The translations under genes were made by a program, and so were the position numbers. A stretch of 44,704 bases of DNA. Source: an uncultured Clostridia bacterium (GTDB taxonomy: Bacteria > Bacillota > Clostridia > Christensenellales > Borkfalkiaceae). Each line of letters starts with the position of its first letter. Position 1 is the stretch's first letter. Where the stretch lies: assembly GCA_947598205.1 (NCBI GenBank), contig CANQFB010000012.1, forward strand, positions 1 through 44,704. Direction: 5' to 3'. The notes beneath the pieces were generated by a model. That model saw only the letters and a program-made list of their open reading frames with translations, was not told the origin of the DNA and did no database searches. Below are positions 34,140-44,626 of this stretch, in pieces.

Positions 34140-34685
34140 ATGAAAGCAACGGGAATCGTTCGGCGCATCGACGAGCTGGGCAGGGTGGTCATTCCCAAGG
34201 AGATCAGGCGGACGCTCCGCATCCGCGAGGGAGATCCTTTGGAACTTTTTACCGATCGGGACGAGCTCATGCTCAAGAAATATTCGCCCATCGCATCGGT
34301 GGAGCGCTTCGCGGAGGGCACGGCCAAATCGCTCAACGAACAGAGCGGATACCTTGCCGCCATCTCCGATAACGACGTCATTCTCTCTGCCGCGGGCAAC
34401 GGGAAGAAGGACCTCATCGGCAAGACGGTCTCCGAGAAGCTGACCGAGATCATGCAGTCGCGCAGAAGTTTTCTCGCCAACAAGGCGGAGGGGGGAGAGG
34501 TCTGCCCCGTCGCCGAGGGGGAGGAAGCGCGCTACACGGCCGAGATCGTCGTGCCCATCGTGGCGGGGGGAGACTGCCTCGGCTCGGTCATCCTTCTTTC
34601 CGCCGACGAGAAGACGGTGATGGAGGGGGCGGCGGTGAAGCTGGCAAGATTAACAGCTGATATTATTGCAAATCAGTTTGAATGA
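34140..34685 (+). CDS. spoVT: Stage V sporulation protein T, AbrB-type regulator
   Basis: 181 aa, as Bacillus SpoVT (178). N-terminal AbrB swapped-hairpin DNA-binding domain (MKATGIVRRIDELGRVVIPKEIRRTLRI is spread over residues 1-28; key GRVVIPKEIR), then DPLELFTD; C-terminal GAF-like domain (about 55-180). In Bacillus it tunes forespore gene expression under sigma-G. The start is fixed by GGAGG and alignment. Position before a YabM/SpoVB flippase and YabN follows the Bacillus order. Supports an endospore-forming lineage. Confidence 0.95.
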   Translation: MKATGIVRRIDELGRVVIPKEIRRTLRIREGDPLELFTDRDELMLKKYSPIASVERFAEGTAKSLNEQSGYLAAISDNDVILSAAGNGKKDLIGKTVSEKLTEIMQSRRSFLANKAEGGEVCPVAEGEEARYTAEIVVPIVAGGDCLGSVILLSADEKTVMEGAAVKLARLTADIIANQFE

Positions 34686-34982
34686 GCGGATCGCATATCT
34701 GCTATGCGACTCCCTGCGGGCATGCTCGCCCCCACCACCGCCTGACGGCGGAGTCTCCCCCATGGATGGGGGAAGCCCTACCCCTCTTTGAGGGGGAGGG
34801 TGGCGCCCTCGGGCGACAGGTGGGGGAGAAACAGCGGGCGATACGGCTTTGAGATGTCGGTACTTAACCCCTCGCAGATTTCTTTGCCCGCATTATCGGA
34901 GCTCCGCGCGAGATCCTTCGACAAGCTCAGGATGACGCCTGCGGCGTCCGCGCGGACGGCTTCTGATAGAAAGAAATTTGCG
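34686..34982. repeat. Spacer: family A unit plus cassette and foldback modules
   Basis: Family A full unit at 34729-34828 (CCCCCACC start, GGTGGGGGAG end). 34829-34982 matches the minus strand of 120-290: CTTTGAGATG, TAACCCCTCGC, GGAGCTCCGCGCG, GATCCTTCGACAAGCTC, GACGCCTGCGGCGTC. No gene supported. Confidence 0.6.
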
Positions 34983-35160
34983 AAATCATTCCCTATCACT
35001 TGCCATAGGCGGAATTGACTTCCGCCGTGGGCGCCCCAATTTGCCACGCCACCGCACGCTTACTTTGAGAACAAAGCGGAACAGCGGGCGAAAGGGCTTT
35101 GAGATGTTGATATTTAACCCCTCACAAAATTTTGTTGCTTGCAACAAAATTTGTGAACTA
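34983..35160 (+). repeat. Hairpin-core cassette copy 3
   Basis: TCACTTGCC, GGCGGAAT-TGA-CTTCCGCC hairpin, GGGCGCCCCAATTTG, CCACGCCACCGCACGC, CTTTGAGATG, TTAACCCCTCAC and the palindrome AAATTTTGTTGC-TT-GCAACAAAATTT, ending nine bases before the flippase ATG. Shares ends with copy 2 and the middle with copy 1. Confidence 0.65.
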
Positions 35161-35168
35161 CATATCTC

Positions 35169-36599
35169 ATGCAACACAAAACCTTTCTCAAAAGTGTGGC
35201 GGTGATCACGGCGGGGACGCTCTTTGCAAAGGCCATCGGGGCGATATACCGTATCCCGCTCATGGGCATTTTAGGGGGGTATGGCATGGGGCTCTACCAC
35301 ATGGCTTATCCGCTCTTTTTGGTCCTTCTCACCTTTTCGTCGGCGGGGATCCCGTCGGCGTTTTCGCGCATGATCGCCGATGAACGCGCACGGAGTGCGG
35401 AAGACGGTTCTACGGTGAAGACCGCCCTCGGCCTCTTTGCCCTCTTGGGGGCGGCGGGAAGCCTCGCCATGTGCCTCTTCGCCCCCGAAATGGCGCATCT
35501 TCAGGGGGATGAAGCCCTCGTGAACTGCTATCTCGCCCTCGCGCCTTCCGTCTTCTTCGTCGCTCTGATCGCAGTCTTCCGCGGCTACTTTCAGGGGAAG
35601 AACGACATGCTCCCCACCGCCCTTTCGGAGATTACGGAACAGGTCGTGAAGGCCGCGGCGGGGCTCTTTTTCGCCTTCCGCTTCCGCGAAGAACCCGCAA
35701 AGGCCGTCGCCTGCACGCTTGCCGCCGTCACCCTCTCCGAGGTGTGCGCCCTCGTCTTCCTCGCCCTCCGTTACCGCGGGGAATGGCGTCCAAGAAGGCT
35801 CAACACCCGCCCGACGCATGCCTCGCAGATCTTATCCGCCGCCTTCCCCGTCATGGCGGCCGCCGCCCTCTTGCCCCTTTCGCAGACGGTAGACAGCATC
35901 GTCATCGTGCGTCTGCTTGCCCGCCATACGGCGCGGGCCGTCTCGCTCTACGGTCTCTTCTCGGGGGGAGCGCTCGGGCTCGTCAACCTGCCCGCCACCG
36001 TGTGTTGCGGTCTCGCGGCGGCGAGCGTCCCCGCCGTCTCTTCGGCGTTTGCGCGGGGGGATAGAGAGGAGGGGAGAAGGCGGGCGGTCTACGCTCTGGC
36101 CGTCGCCCTCGCGCTCTCCATCCCCTGCGCGCTGGGGCTGTATCTCTTCGCAAGGCCGATAACGGGCATCCTCTATCCCGCTCTCCCGGAGGGGGACCGC
36201 GCCCTCCTCGTCTCGCTCATCCGCACCACTTCCGTCTCCGCCGCCACGCTCGCGGGCGTCGAGACGCTTGCGGCCTCGCTCACGGGCATGGGTAGGGCGA
36301 AATATGCCGCTCTCTCGATGCTCGCCGCCGTCATCGCAAAATTCATCCTGCAATTTCTGCTCGTGGGAAGCGCGCGCTTTTCCATTCTCGGCGCGGCCGC
36401 GGCCGCAAATATCTGCTATTTGATTGCTTTTTCCCTCGATTTGTTTTATACTGTAAAAAAAGAAAGGACGGGAAAACGGCATGATAGCGATCGTAGGGCT
36501 CGGCGTGGAAGAAGGAGATCTGACGCTCAAGGCGATAGAGACGTTGAAAGGGGCGGACAGAGTGTTTGTGCGGACGGCGGCATGCTCAAAAAATCTTGA
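35169..36599 (+). CDS. SpoVB/YabM-type oligosaccharide flippase
   Basis: 476 aa, 12-14 helices, MOP superfamily. Starts TFLKSVAVITAGTLFAKAIGAIYRIPL, the classic SpoVB/YabM opening, then YHMAYPLFLVLLTFSSAGIPSAF and FRGYFQGKNDMLPTA. Family members move lipid-linked envelope precursors across the membrane; SpoVB relatives work in spore cortex formation. The last 39 residues, an Arg-rich tail, are read from the beginning of the next gene in another frame (119-base overlap); the membrane core ends near residue 430. No clear ribosome site at the ATG; a repeat palindrome abuts it. Bacillus order spoVT-yabM-yabN is kept. Confidence 0.9.
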   Translation: MQHKTFLKSVAVITAGTLFAKAIGAIYRIPLMGILGGYGMGLYHMAYPLFLVLLTFSSAGIPSAFSRMIADERARSAEDGSTVKTALGLFALLGAAGSLAMCLFAPEMAHLQGDEALVNCYLALAPSVFFVALIAVFRGYFQGKNDMLPTALSEITEQVVKAAAGLFFAFRFREEPAKAVACTLAAVTLSEVCALVFLALRYRGEWRPRRLNTRPTHASQILSAAFPVMAAAALLPLSQTVDSIVIVRLLARHTARAVSLYGLFSGGALGLVNLPATVCCGLAAASVPAVSSAFARGDREEGRRRAVYALAVALALSIPCALGLYLFARPITGILYPALPEGDRALLVSLIRTTSVSAATLAGVETLAASLTGMGRAKYAALSMLAAVIAKFILQFLLVGSARFSILGAAAAANICYLIAFSLDLFYTVKKERTGKRHDSDRRARRGRRRSDAQGDRDVERGGQSVCADGGMLKKS

Positions 36600-37875
36600 C
36601 GCCGCGGGCATTTCCTACGAGACCTTCGACGCGCTCTACGAAAAGAGCCGCACCTACGATACCCTCGCAAAAAAAATCGCAAGGGAAGTCCTTGCCGCCG
36701 CCAAGTCGAAGAATGTATGTTACTGTGTGGACGGGGGCGTCTCGGAAGACGCCGCCGCCCGTATTTTACTCGCGAGGCGGGGCGTCGTCGCCGTCGAAGG
36801 GATCTCCAAGGGGGCATATTTTGCGTCTCGCGCCCATCTTGTGCGCTATTGCGCCGTCTCCGCCTTCGAGCTTTCAGAGGGGGAGATCTGTCTTCCCCTC
36901 GTCGTGTACGATATGACGGCCGATAACGCGGGGGACGTAAAGCTCTATCTCGCCGAAAAGTACGGCGACGAAGCTCCCTGCCTCTATCTTTCGGAGGAAG
37001 GGCCGGAGCGCATTCCCCTCTATGAGGCCGACCGCAAAAAGTGGGGAACGGGGCGTGCGCTCGTCCTTCCCGACATCCCTCTTCTCGAGAAAAAACGTTT
37101 CTCCTTTGAGGATTTTATCGCCATCATGCGCCGCCTGCGCGCCCCCGACGGTTGCCCTTGGGACAGGGCGCAGACGCATGCGAGCATCCGCATCAACGCC
37201 ATCGAGGAGGCCTACGAGCTCGTGGACGCCATCGACCGCGAGGACCCCGAGCGCATTTGCGAGGAGGCGGGCGACGTCTTGATGCAGGCCGTCTTCCATA
37301 CCCTCATGGAGGAAGAGCGGGGCAATTTTTCGGTGGGGGATATGCTCTCGCATCTCTCGGAGAAGCTCATCACCCGCCATACCCACGTCTTCGGGAAGGA
37401 CAGTGCCGCCTCTGCGGAGGGTGCGCTCGCCGTCTGGGATAAAAACAAGATGACGGAGAAGGGGCAGAAGACCTATTCGGACGCCGTGAACGACGTGCCC
37501 GCCTGCTTCCCTGCACTTTTGCGCGCGCAGAAGATCGCAAAGCGCATGGAAAAGGGGGGCTGGGACAAGGCGACATTTGAAAATTTCGAGAGAAAGTTCC
37601 GCGAGGAATACGGGGAACTCAAGGAGGCGTTTGCCGCGGAGGACAGGGCGGCGGCCGAGGAGGAACTCGGCGACGTGCTCTTTTGCGCCGTGGAGCTCGG
37701 GCGCGCGGTGGGGGCGGATTGCGAGCTCGCCCTTCTCGAGACGGTGAAGAAGTGCGCGGCGCGCTATCAGGCCTATGAGGGCTTCGTCCGCGCCGACGGA
37801 AAGGACCCGCTTCTCCTCTCCGAGGAAGAAAAAAAGACCTATTACAAGAGGGCAAAAGATGCTACACGAGGTTGA
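36481..37875 (+). CDS. mazG: YabN-type fusion: tetrapyrrole-methylase-like domain plus MazG
   Basis: 464 aa. Residues 1-210 form a SAM-methylase-like domain (IAIVGLGVEEGDLTLKAIE, then DRVFVRTA) of unknown activity. Residues 220-455 are a nucleotide pyrophosphohydrolase MazG: RLRAPDGCPWDRAQTHASI, the metal motif EEAYELVDAI with EEAGDVLMQAVFH, and a second half repeat EEYGELKEAF with EEELGDVLFCAVEL. The enzyme hydrolyses NTPs to NMP and pyrophosphate. AAAGGACGGG precedes the ATG, which lies inside the end of the flippase gene. The dus gene begins 17 bases before its stop. Confidence 0.93.
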   Translation: MIAIVGLGVEEGDLTLKAIETLKGADRVFVRTAACSKNLDAAGISYETFDALYEKSRTYDTLAKKIAREVLAAAKSKNVCYCVDGGVSEDAAARILLARRGVVAVEGISKGAYFASRAHLVRYCAVSAFELSEGEICLPLVVYDMTADNAGDVKLYLAEKYGDEAPCLYLSEEGPERIPLYEADRKKWGTGRALVLPDIPLLEKKRFSFEDFIAIMRRLRAPDGCPWDRAQTHASIRINAIEEAYELVDAIDREDPERICEEAGDVLMQAVFHTLMEEERGNFSVGDMLSHLSEKLITRHTHVFGKDSAASAEGALAVWDKNKMTEKGQKTYSDAVNDVPACFPALLRAQKIAKRMEKGGWDKATFENFERKFREEYGELKEAFAAEDRAAAEEELGDVLFCAVELGRAVGADCELALLETVKKCAARYQAYEGFVRADGKDPLLLSEEEKKTYYKRAKDATRG

Positions 37876-38797
37876 GATCGCGGGCATGGTATGCCCGAAC
37901 AACGTCTTTCTTGCTCCCCTCGCGGGATATACCAACTATCCCTTCCGCAAGATGTGTATGCGCCTCGGCGCGGGGCTCACCTTCACCGAGATGGTGAGCG
38001 CGAAGGGGTTGCACTACGGCAATGAGGAGACAAAACAGCTCCTTTATTGCGGCGATGAGAGCCCCAAAGCCGCCCAGATCTTCGGAAACGACCCCGAAAT
38101 CATGCGCGAGGCGTGCGAAAGCGAGGAGCTTTCCCCCTTCGATCTCGTCGATATTAACATGGGTTGCCCCATGCCCAAGATCGTAAGAAACGGCGAAGGG
38201 AGCGCCCTGCTTGCAGACATGCCCCTCGCGGAGAAGGTCATATCGGCCTGTGTCAAGAGCGGGAAGCGCATCTCGGTGAAGTTCCGCACGGGCTTTGGAG
38301 ACGCGCCCTTCGACGCCGCCGAATTCGCGAAGATGTGCGAGGGGGCGGGCGCATCGCTTCTCACCGTCCACGGGAGGAAGCGGGAACAGATCTATGCAGG
38401 GCCTGTGGACTACGCGGCCATTGCCGCCGTAAAGGGCGCGGTCAAGATCCCCGTCATCGCAAACGGCGGCGTGTGGAACGACAAGGATATGAAGAAGATG
38501 TTGGAGCGGACGGGTGCGGACGGCGTGATGATCGCCCGCGCCGCCATGTACCGCCCCCAGACTTTTTCTGATATTTTGGGGATAGACCCCCCGCCCATGC
38601 GGGAGCTCTTTGAAGAGCAATTAAATCTCACCCGCGAGCTCTATGGGGAGCGCTTCGCCTGCGTGCACATGCGTAAAATGGCCGCCTTCTACATCAAGGG
38701 CCGCCCGGGGGCGAACAGGTGGAAGCGGGATCTTTTCGCCGCCGCCACGACGGAGGAAGTCGCCGCCCTCGCCGAAGAGATCTTTATGGACGAATGA
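37859..38797 (+). CDS. dus: tRNA-dihydrouridine synthase
   Basis: 312 aa. FMN enzyme that reduces uridine in tRNA D-loops, DusB-like. TIM-barrel start NNVFLAPLAGYTNYPFRKMC, QIFGNDPE, VDINMGCPMPK with catalytic C103, KFRTGFG, LTVHGRKREQ, PVIANGGVW and the phosphate-binding GADGVMIARAAM. AGAGGG precedes the ATG, chosen at MLHEVEIAGM; it overlaps mazG by 17 bases, so the two are translationally linked. Confidence 0.95.
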   Translation: MLHEVEIAGMVCPNNVFLAPLAGYTNYPFRKMCMRLGAGLTFTEMVSAKGLHYGNEETKQLLYCGDESPKAAQIFGNDPEIMREACESEELSPFDLVDINMGCPMPKIVRNGEGSALLADMPLAEKVISACVKSGKRISVKFRTGFGDAPFDAAEFAKMCEGAGASLLTVHGRKREQIYAGPVDYAAIAAVKGAVKIPVIANGGVWNDKDMKKMLERTGADGVMIARAAMYRPQTFSDILGIDPPPMRELFEEQLNLTRELYGERFACVHMRKMAAFYIKGRPGANRWKRDLFAAATTEEVAALAEEIFMDE

Positions 38798-39047
38798 GGG
38801 ATAACAGTGTCATTCCGAGGCATAGATTACGCTGTCATTCCGAGGGCGGAGCCCGCCCCGCCCGCACGTTCTGATTGTCGTCAAAGGGCGGCACGAGCCG
38901 TAGGCGAAGTAGTGAATCCCCTTAATGAAAACACGGACTTCGTATGAGGGGATACACTCACCCGCTCCGCGGGCTCGGTATGACACGGTTTGCCTCTTGT
39001 CGCCCCTTGGCATAGATTACGTTGTCATTCCGAGGCATAGATTACGC
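38798..39047. repeat. Spacer with expanded foldback element
   Basis: 38843-38985 starts TGTCATTCCGAGGGC and ends GGGCTCGGTATGACA; inner parts pair (ATCCCC with GGGGAT). A short direct repeat GTCATTCCGAGGCATAGATTACG occurs at about 38819 and 39023 as 20-base-plus blocks. No gene. Confidence 0.6.
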
Positions 39048-39143
39048 TGTCATTCCGAGGGCGAAGCCCGAGAGAATCCCCCTAATGAAAACGAGGACTT
39101 CGTATCAGGGGATACACTCGCCCCTACGGGGCTCGGTATGACA
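39048..39143. repeat. 96-bp foldback element (GTCATTCCGAG family, complete)
   Basis: Left end TGTCATTCCGAGGGC and AATCCCC; right end GGGGAT, GGGGCTCGGTATGACA. The centre holds AATGAAAACGAGGACTTCGTATC. This is the most compact complete copy in the window. Confidence 0.7.
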
Positions 39144-39206
39144 AGTTCGCGCGGCTTGTGCCGCGTTTTTTTCCACAAATTTTTTGTGAAATTTTTCCGC
39201 AAATGT

Positions 39207-39235
39207 TTTACTTTTGTAATTTTATGTGTTATAAT
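39207..39235 (+). promoter_or_regulatory. gyrB promoter P1
   Basis: TTTACT (39207-39212), 17 bases, TATAAT (39230-39235) with TG one base upstream (extended -10). Confidence 0.75.
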
Positions 39236-39246
39236 CAACATAGCCT

Positions 39247-39268
39247 CGCGCGCGTGCGCGCGCACATG
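39247..39268. other. 22-nt alternating purine-pyrimidine tract (Z-DNA potential)
   Basis: Strict C/T-G/A alternation, mainly CG steps (CGCGCGCGTGCGCGCGCACA core), directly after P1 and ending two bases before the -10 of P2. It includes the palindrome TGCGCGCGCA. Such tracts flip to left-handed DNA under negative supercoiling. Confidence 0.75.
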
Positions 39269-39275
39269 ATATAAT
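39268..39275 (+). promoter_or_regulatory. gyrB possible promoter P2
   Basis: TG-A-TATAAT (TATAAT at 39270-39275). The position of the -35 falls in the CG tract, so it relies on the extended -10. Confidence 0.5.
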
Positions 39276-39298
39276 AATATATAACGATAAAGTTTTAG

Positions 39299-41227
<1,929 letters not shown>

Positions 41228-41473
41228 AATTTCGCGCAATTCTTTGCGTTGAAAAGAATTGCGCGAGCGAACCTTCTCCTACATAAACGAGTTCACTGCG
41301 AAATACGTTTTGAGCAGACAATAAGGCGACAGGGCTCGCCAAATCGACGGTTATGCCGTCGCCCTGAGCTTGTCGAAGGGTCTGGCGCGCCAGCGCAGGG
41401 AAACCCTGCTCGCGCAAGTGATTTGGAAGCGGCTTCTCCGCGTTTTAACGGTAACGGGGTTCGCGTCTACCAA
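41228..41473 (-). repeat. Hairpin-core cassette copy 4
   Basis: On the minus strand: GCTTCCAAAT, CACTTGC, a GCAGGG-TTT-CCCTGC hairpin, GGCGCGCC, an extra module with CCTTCGACAAGCTC, then TTTGGCGAGCCCTGTCGCCTTA, as in copy 2. The gyrB-proximal end is a strong palindrome, TCGCGCAATTCTTT with AAAGAATTGCGCGA (41231-41272), which could act as a gyrB transcript end. Confidence 0.6.
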
Positions 41474-41577
41474 CCCCCACCACCGCCTGCGGCGGAGCCT
41501 CCCCCTTAAAAAGGGGTAGGCCCTACCCTTCGCTTGCGAGGGGGAGGGTGGCGAACGAAGTGAGACGGATGGGGGAG
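41474..41577. repeat. Family A repeat, full unit
   Basis: CCCCCACCACCGCC-TGC-GGCGG, CTCCCCCTTAAAAAGGGG, CCCTACCCTTCGCTTGCGAGGG and GTGGCGAACGAAGTGAGAC, ending GGATGGGGGAG; the fourth hairpin is altered compared with other units. Confidence 0.65.
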
Positions 41578-41628
41578 CCAAGGATCAAAAAAATACGATA
41601 AACACCCAAATATTCACAAGGAGAACAT

Positions 41629-44283
41629 ATGGCAAAAAGAGAGACGAGCCCCGAGCTCACAGAAGAATTCAAAAAGACCCTCGAGATGACGAAGATCGTC
41701 GATACGGAGGTGAACGACGAGCTCAAGCGTTCCTTCATCGCCTATGCGATGGCCGTCAACAAATCCCGTGCCATTCCCGACGTGCGCGACGGCTTGAAAC
41801 CCGTCCACCGCCGTATCCTCTACGCCATGCACGAGATGGGGCTCTACAACGATAAGGCCTACCGCAAGTGCGCCCGTATCGTCGGCGACGTCATGGGTAA
41901 ATTCCATCCGCACGGCGACAGCTCCGTCTACGACGCCCTCGTTCGTCTTGCGCAGGACTTCACCATCAATCTTCCCCTCGTCGACGGGCACGGAAATTTC
42001 GGCTCGGTGGACGGAGACCCGCCTGCCGCCATGCGTTACACGGAGGCGCGCCTTACAAAGCTCGCCGCCGAGATGCTCCGCGACCTCGATAAGGAGACGG
42101 TGGACTTCTTCCCCAACTTCGACGGGATCGAGATGGAGCCCGCCGTCCTTCCCGCGAGATTTCCCAACCTCCTCGTGAATGGGTCCGACGGCATCGCCGT
42201 CGGTATGGCGACCAATATCCCGCCCCACAACTTGGGCGAAGTCATCGACGGAACGGTGGCCATGATCGACAATCCCGATATTACGGTGGATGAACTCATG
42301 GATTATATCCCCGCGCCCGACTTCCCTACGGGCGGCGTCATCATGGGCAGGAGCGGTATCCGCAAGGCCTACAGGACGGGGCAGGGGAACATCGTCATCC
42401 GCTCCAAATGCGAGATCGAAGAACACGGCACGGGCGCAAATGCGCGCTCCCGCATCGTCGTCACGGAGATCCCCTATCAGGTCAACAAGGCCCAGCTCAT
42501 CATCCAGATCGCCGACATGGTGAAGGATAAGCGCATCGAGGGCATTTCGGATATCCGCGACGAGAGCGGCAGGGAGGGGTTGCGCATCGTCATCGAATGC
42601 AAGAAGGACGCCAACGCGCAGGTCGTCCTGAATACCCTCTATAAACATACCAACCTGCAGATCTCCGACGGAATCATCCTTCTCGCCCTCGTCGAGAACG
42701 GCACCGAGCCCAAATATCTCAATATCCGCGATATTCTCTATTACTATCTCGCCCATCAGAAGGAAGTCATCACCCGCAGGACGAAGTTCGATCTCAATAA
42801 GACGGAGGAGCGCGCCCATATCGTCGCGGGGCTCGTTCTCGCCCTCGCCAATATCGACGAGGTCATCCGCATCATCAAGGAATCCAAGGATAAAAACGAC
42901 GCGACGGCAAAACTGCAAACTTCCTTCGAGCTCTCGGATAAACAGGCCAACGCCATCTTGGAGATGCGCCTCCAGCGCCTCACCTCCCTCGAAGTGGAAA
43001 AACTGCGGGAGGAACTCTCCCAGCTCGAGGCGACGATCGCCGACCTCAAGGATATTCTCGCAAACGAGAGCCGCGTCACGGCGATCATCAAAGCCGACCT
43101 TCTCACCATCAAGGAGAAATATCCCTCCGAGCGCAAGACGGAGATCTCCGTCGATTTCGGCGACATCGAGGATGAAGACCTCATCGACGAGGAGGACGTC
43201 GTCATCTCCATGACGCACGGCGGCTATGTGAAGCGCATTCCCCTCACCGAATATAAGGCCCAGCACAGGGGCGGCGTGGGCGTCACGGGGCATAAGCCCA
43301 AGGAAGAGGACTTCGTGGAGCAGATGTTCGTCTGTTCCACCCATAACAACATTCTCTTCTTCTCCAACTTCGGCAAGGTCTACGCCATGAAGGGGTACGT
43401 CATCCCCGAGGCCAACAAGCAGGCCCGCGGCAGGGCGATCGTCAACCTCTTGCAACTTGCGCAGGGTGAGAAGATCGCGGCCGTATTGCCCGTCCTCGCC
43501 AACGGAACGGGGTATCTCGTGATGGCGACGAAGCGCGGCGTCATCAAGAAGACGGCGACAAGCGAATTCGACCGCATCATGAAGAACGGCAAGATCGCCA
43601 TCAAGATCGCCGAGGGCGACGAGCTCATCTCCGTGCAGTTCACCGACGGAAAGGGCGAGATCGTCGTCGCGAGCAGGTCGGGTAAGTGCATCCGCTTCCC
43701 CGAGAGCAAGGTCCGCGCCATGGGCAGAACGGCCGTCGGTGTGCGCGCCATGCGCCTTGCGGAGGGCGATGACGCGGTGGATATGATCGTTTTGAAGGAG
43801 GGATACGAGATCCTCACCGTCTCCGAACTCGGCTACGGAAAACGTTCCGATCCCGCGGAATACCGCATCACCTCGCGCGGCGGTAAGGGCATCAAGGCGG
43901 GCACTTTCAACGAAAAGACGGGCGCGCTCATCGGCATGAAACTCGTCTCGGATAGCGACGACGTGCTCCTTGTCACGAACGCGGGCATCATTATCAGAAT
44001 GCACGCGAAGGATATTTCCGTCATCGGAAGGGCCTCCCGCGGCGTGCGCCTTATGAACGTGCGCGAAGGGATCGTCGCCACCGTCGCCGTCACCGAGATG
44101 GACGATGAGGCGGAGGTGACCGCCCCCGAGGAGACGGCGGCAGATCTCACACCCGAAGAACTCGCCGAAGACGCGAAGGAGATGGCCGCCGACGACGCCG
44201 CCGAAGAGGCCGAAGAAGCGCTCGAAGGCGACGACGAGGGCGAAGAAAACACCGACAACGATGGCGAAGACGACGCCGACTAA
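41629..44283 (+). CDS. gyrA: DNA gyrase subunit A
   Basis: 884 aa. Breakage-reunion domain with catalytic Y137 in [10 protein letters not shown] and a wild-type quinolone region (GDSSVYD, S98 and D102). The C-terminal beta-pinwheel carries the GyrA-box QHRGGVG at 545-551, which marks gyrase rather than topoisomerase IV. The protein ends in about 60 residues that are almost all acidic or alanine (from [11 protein letters not shown]), a long tail for the family. AAGGAG lies eight bases before the ATG. Confidence 0.98.
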   Translation: MAKRETSPELTEEFKKTLEMTKIVDTEVNDELKRSFIAYAMAVNKSRAIPDVRDGLKPVHRRILYAMHEMGLYNDKAYRKCARIVGDVMGKFHPHGDSSVYDALVRLAQDFTINLPLVDGHGNFGSVDGDPPAAMRYTEARLTKLAAEMLRDLDKETVDFFPNFDGIEMEPAVLPARFPNLLVNGSDGIAVGMATNIPPHNLGEVIDGTVAMIDNPDITVDELMDYIPAPDFPTGGVIMGRSGIRKAYRTGQGNIVIRSKCEIEEHGTGANARSRIVVTEIPYQVNKAQLIIQIADMVKDKRIEGISDIRDESGREGLRIVIECKKDANAQVVLNTLYKHTNLQISDGIILLALVENGTEPKYLNIRDILYYYLAHQKEVITRRTKFDLNKTEERAHIVAGLVLALANIDEVIRIIKESKDKNDATAKLQTSFELSDKQANAILEMRLQRLTSLEVEKLREELSQLEATIADLKDILANESRVTAIIKADLLTIKEKYPSERKTEISVDFGDIEDEDLIDEEDVVISMTHGGYVKRIPLTEYKAQHRGGVGVTGHKPKEEDFVEQMFVCSTHNNILFFSNFGKVYAMKGYVIPEANKQARGRAIVNLLQLAQGEKIAAVLPVLANGTGYLVMATKRGVIKKTATSEFDRIMKNGKIAIKIAEGDELISVQFTDGKGEIVVASRSGKCIRFPESKVRAMGRTAVGVRAMRLAEGDDAVDMIVLKEGYEILTVSELGYGKRSDPAEYRITSRGGKGIKAGTFNEKTGALIGMKLVSDSDDVLLVTNAGIIIRMHAKDISVIGRASRGVRLMNVREGIVATVAVTEMDDEAEVTAPEETAADLTPEELAEDAKEMAADDAAEEAEEALEGDDEGEENTDNDGEDDAD

Positions 44284-44626
44284 TCGCGTCATTCCGAGCG
44301 AAGCGAGAGAAACCCCTCATACGAAGTCTGCTGGCTAAACGCGCCAGAGAGCCAATTTCCCCATACCATGTCCGAGGTCCGCGTCATCCCGAGGCATCTC
44401 CGCGTCATTTTGAGGCATCTTCGCGTCATCCTGAGGCGTAGCCGAAGGATCCCGAAACACACAGTCCAAAAAAGCTCCTCCCTCGGGAGGAGCTGTCACT
44501 TTAGTGACTGAGGTGGGGAACTCTAACTACGTCACCATGAGCGGTGTCGAAGGGTGCCCATATTATAAAAAGTGATGCTTCAACACGCACATACGCGCGG
44601 CTCAGCATGACGAATTGAGAATGACG
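44284..44626. repeat. Spacer after gyrA: stacked foldback modules
   Basis: GTCATTCCGAGCGAAGCGAG at 44288, three short GTCATCC/TTTTGAGGC repeats at 44390-44445, a CTCCTCCC-TC-GGGAGGAG and GTCACTTTAGTGAC pair of hairpins (44476-44508, family A type), and an expanded foldback (about 44535-44610) ending GGCTCAGCATGAC. No gene and no classical gyrA terminator seen. Confidence 0.55.

Noticed and set aside
41614..44292. 892-codon open frame antisense to gyrA
   Set aside because: Same reason: mirror of gyrA codon usage, with low-complexity His/Asp/Leu composition.
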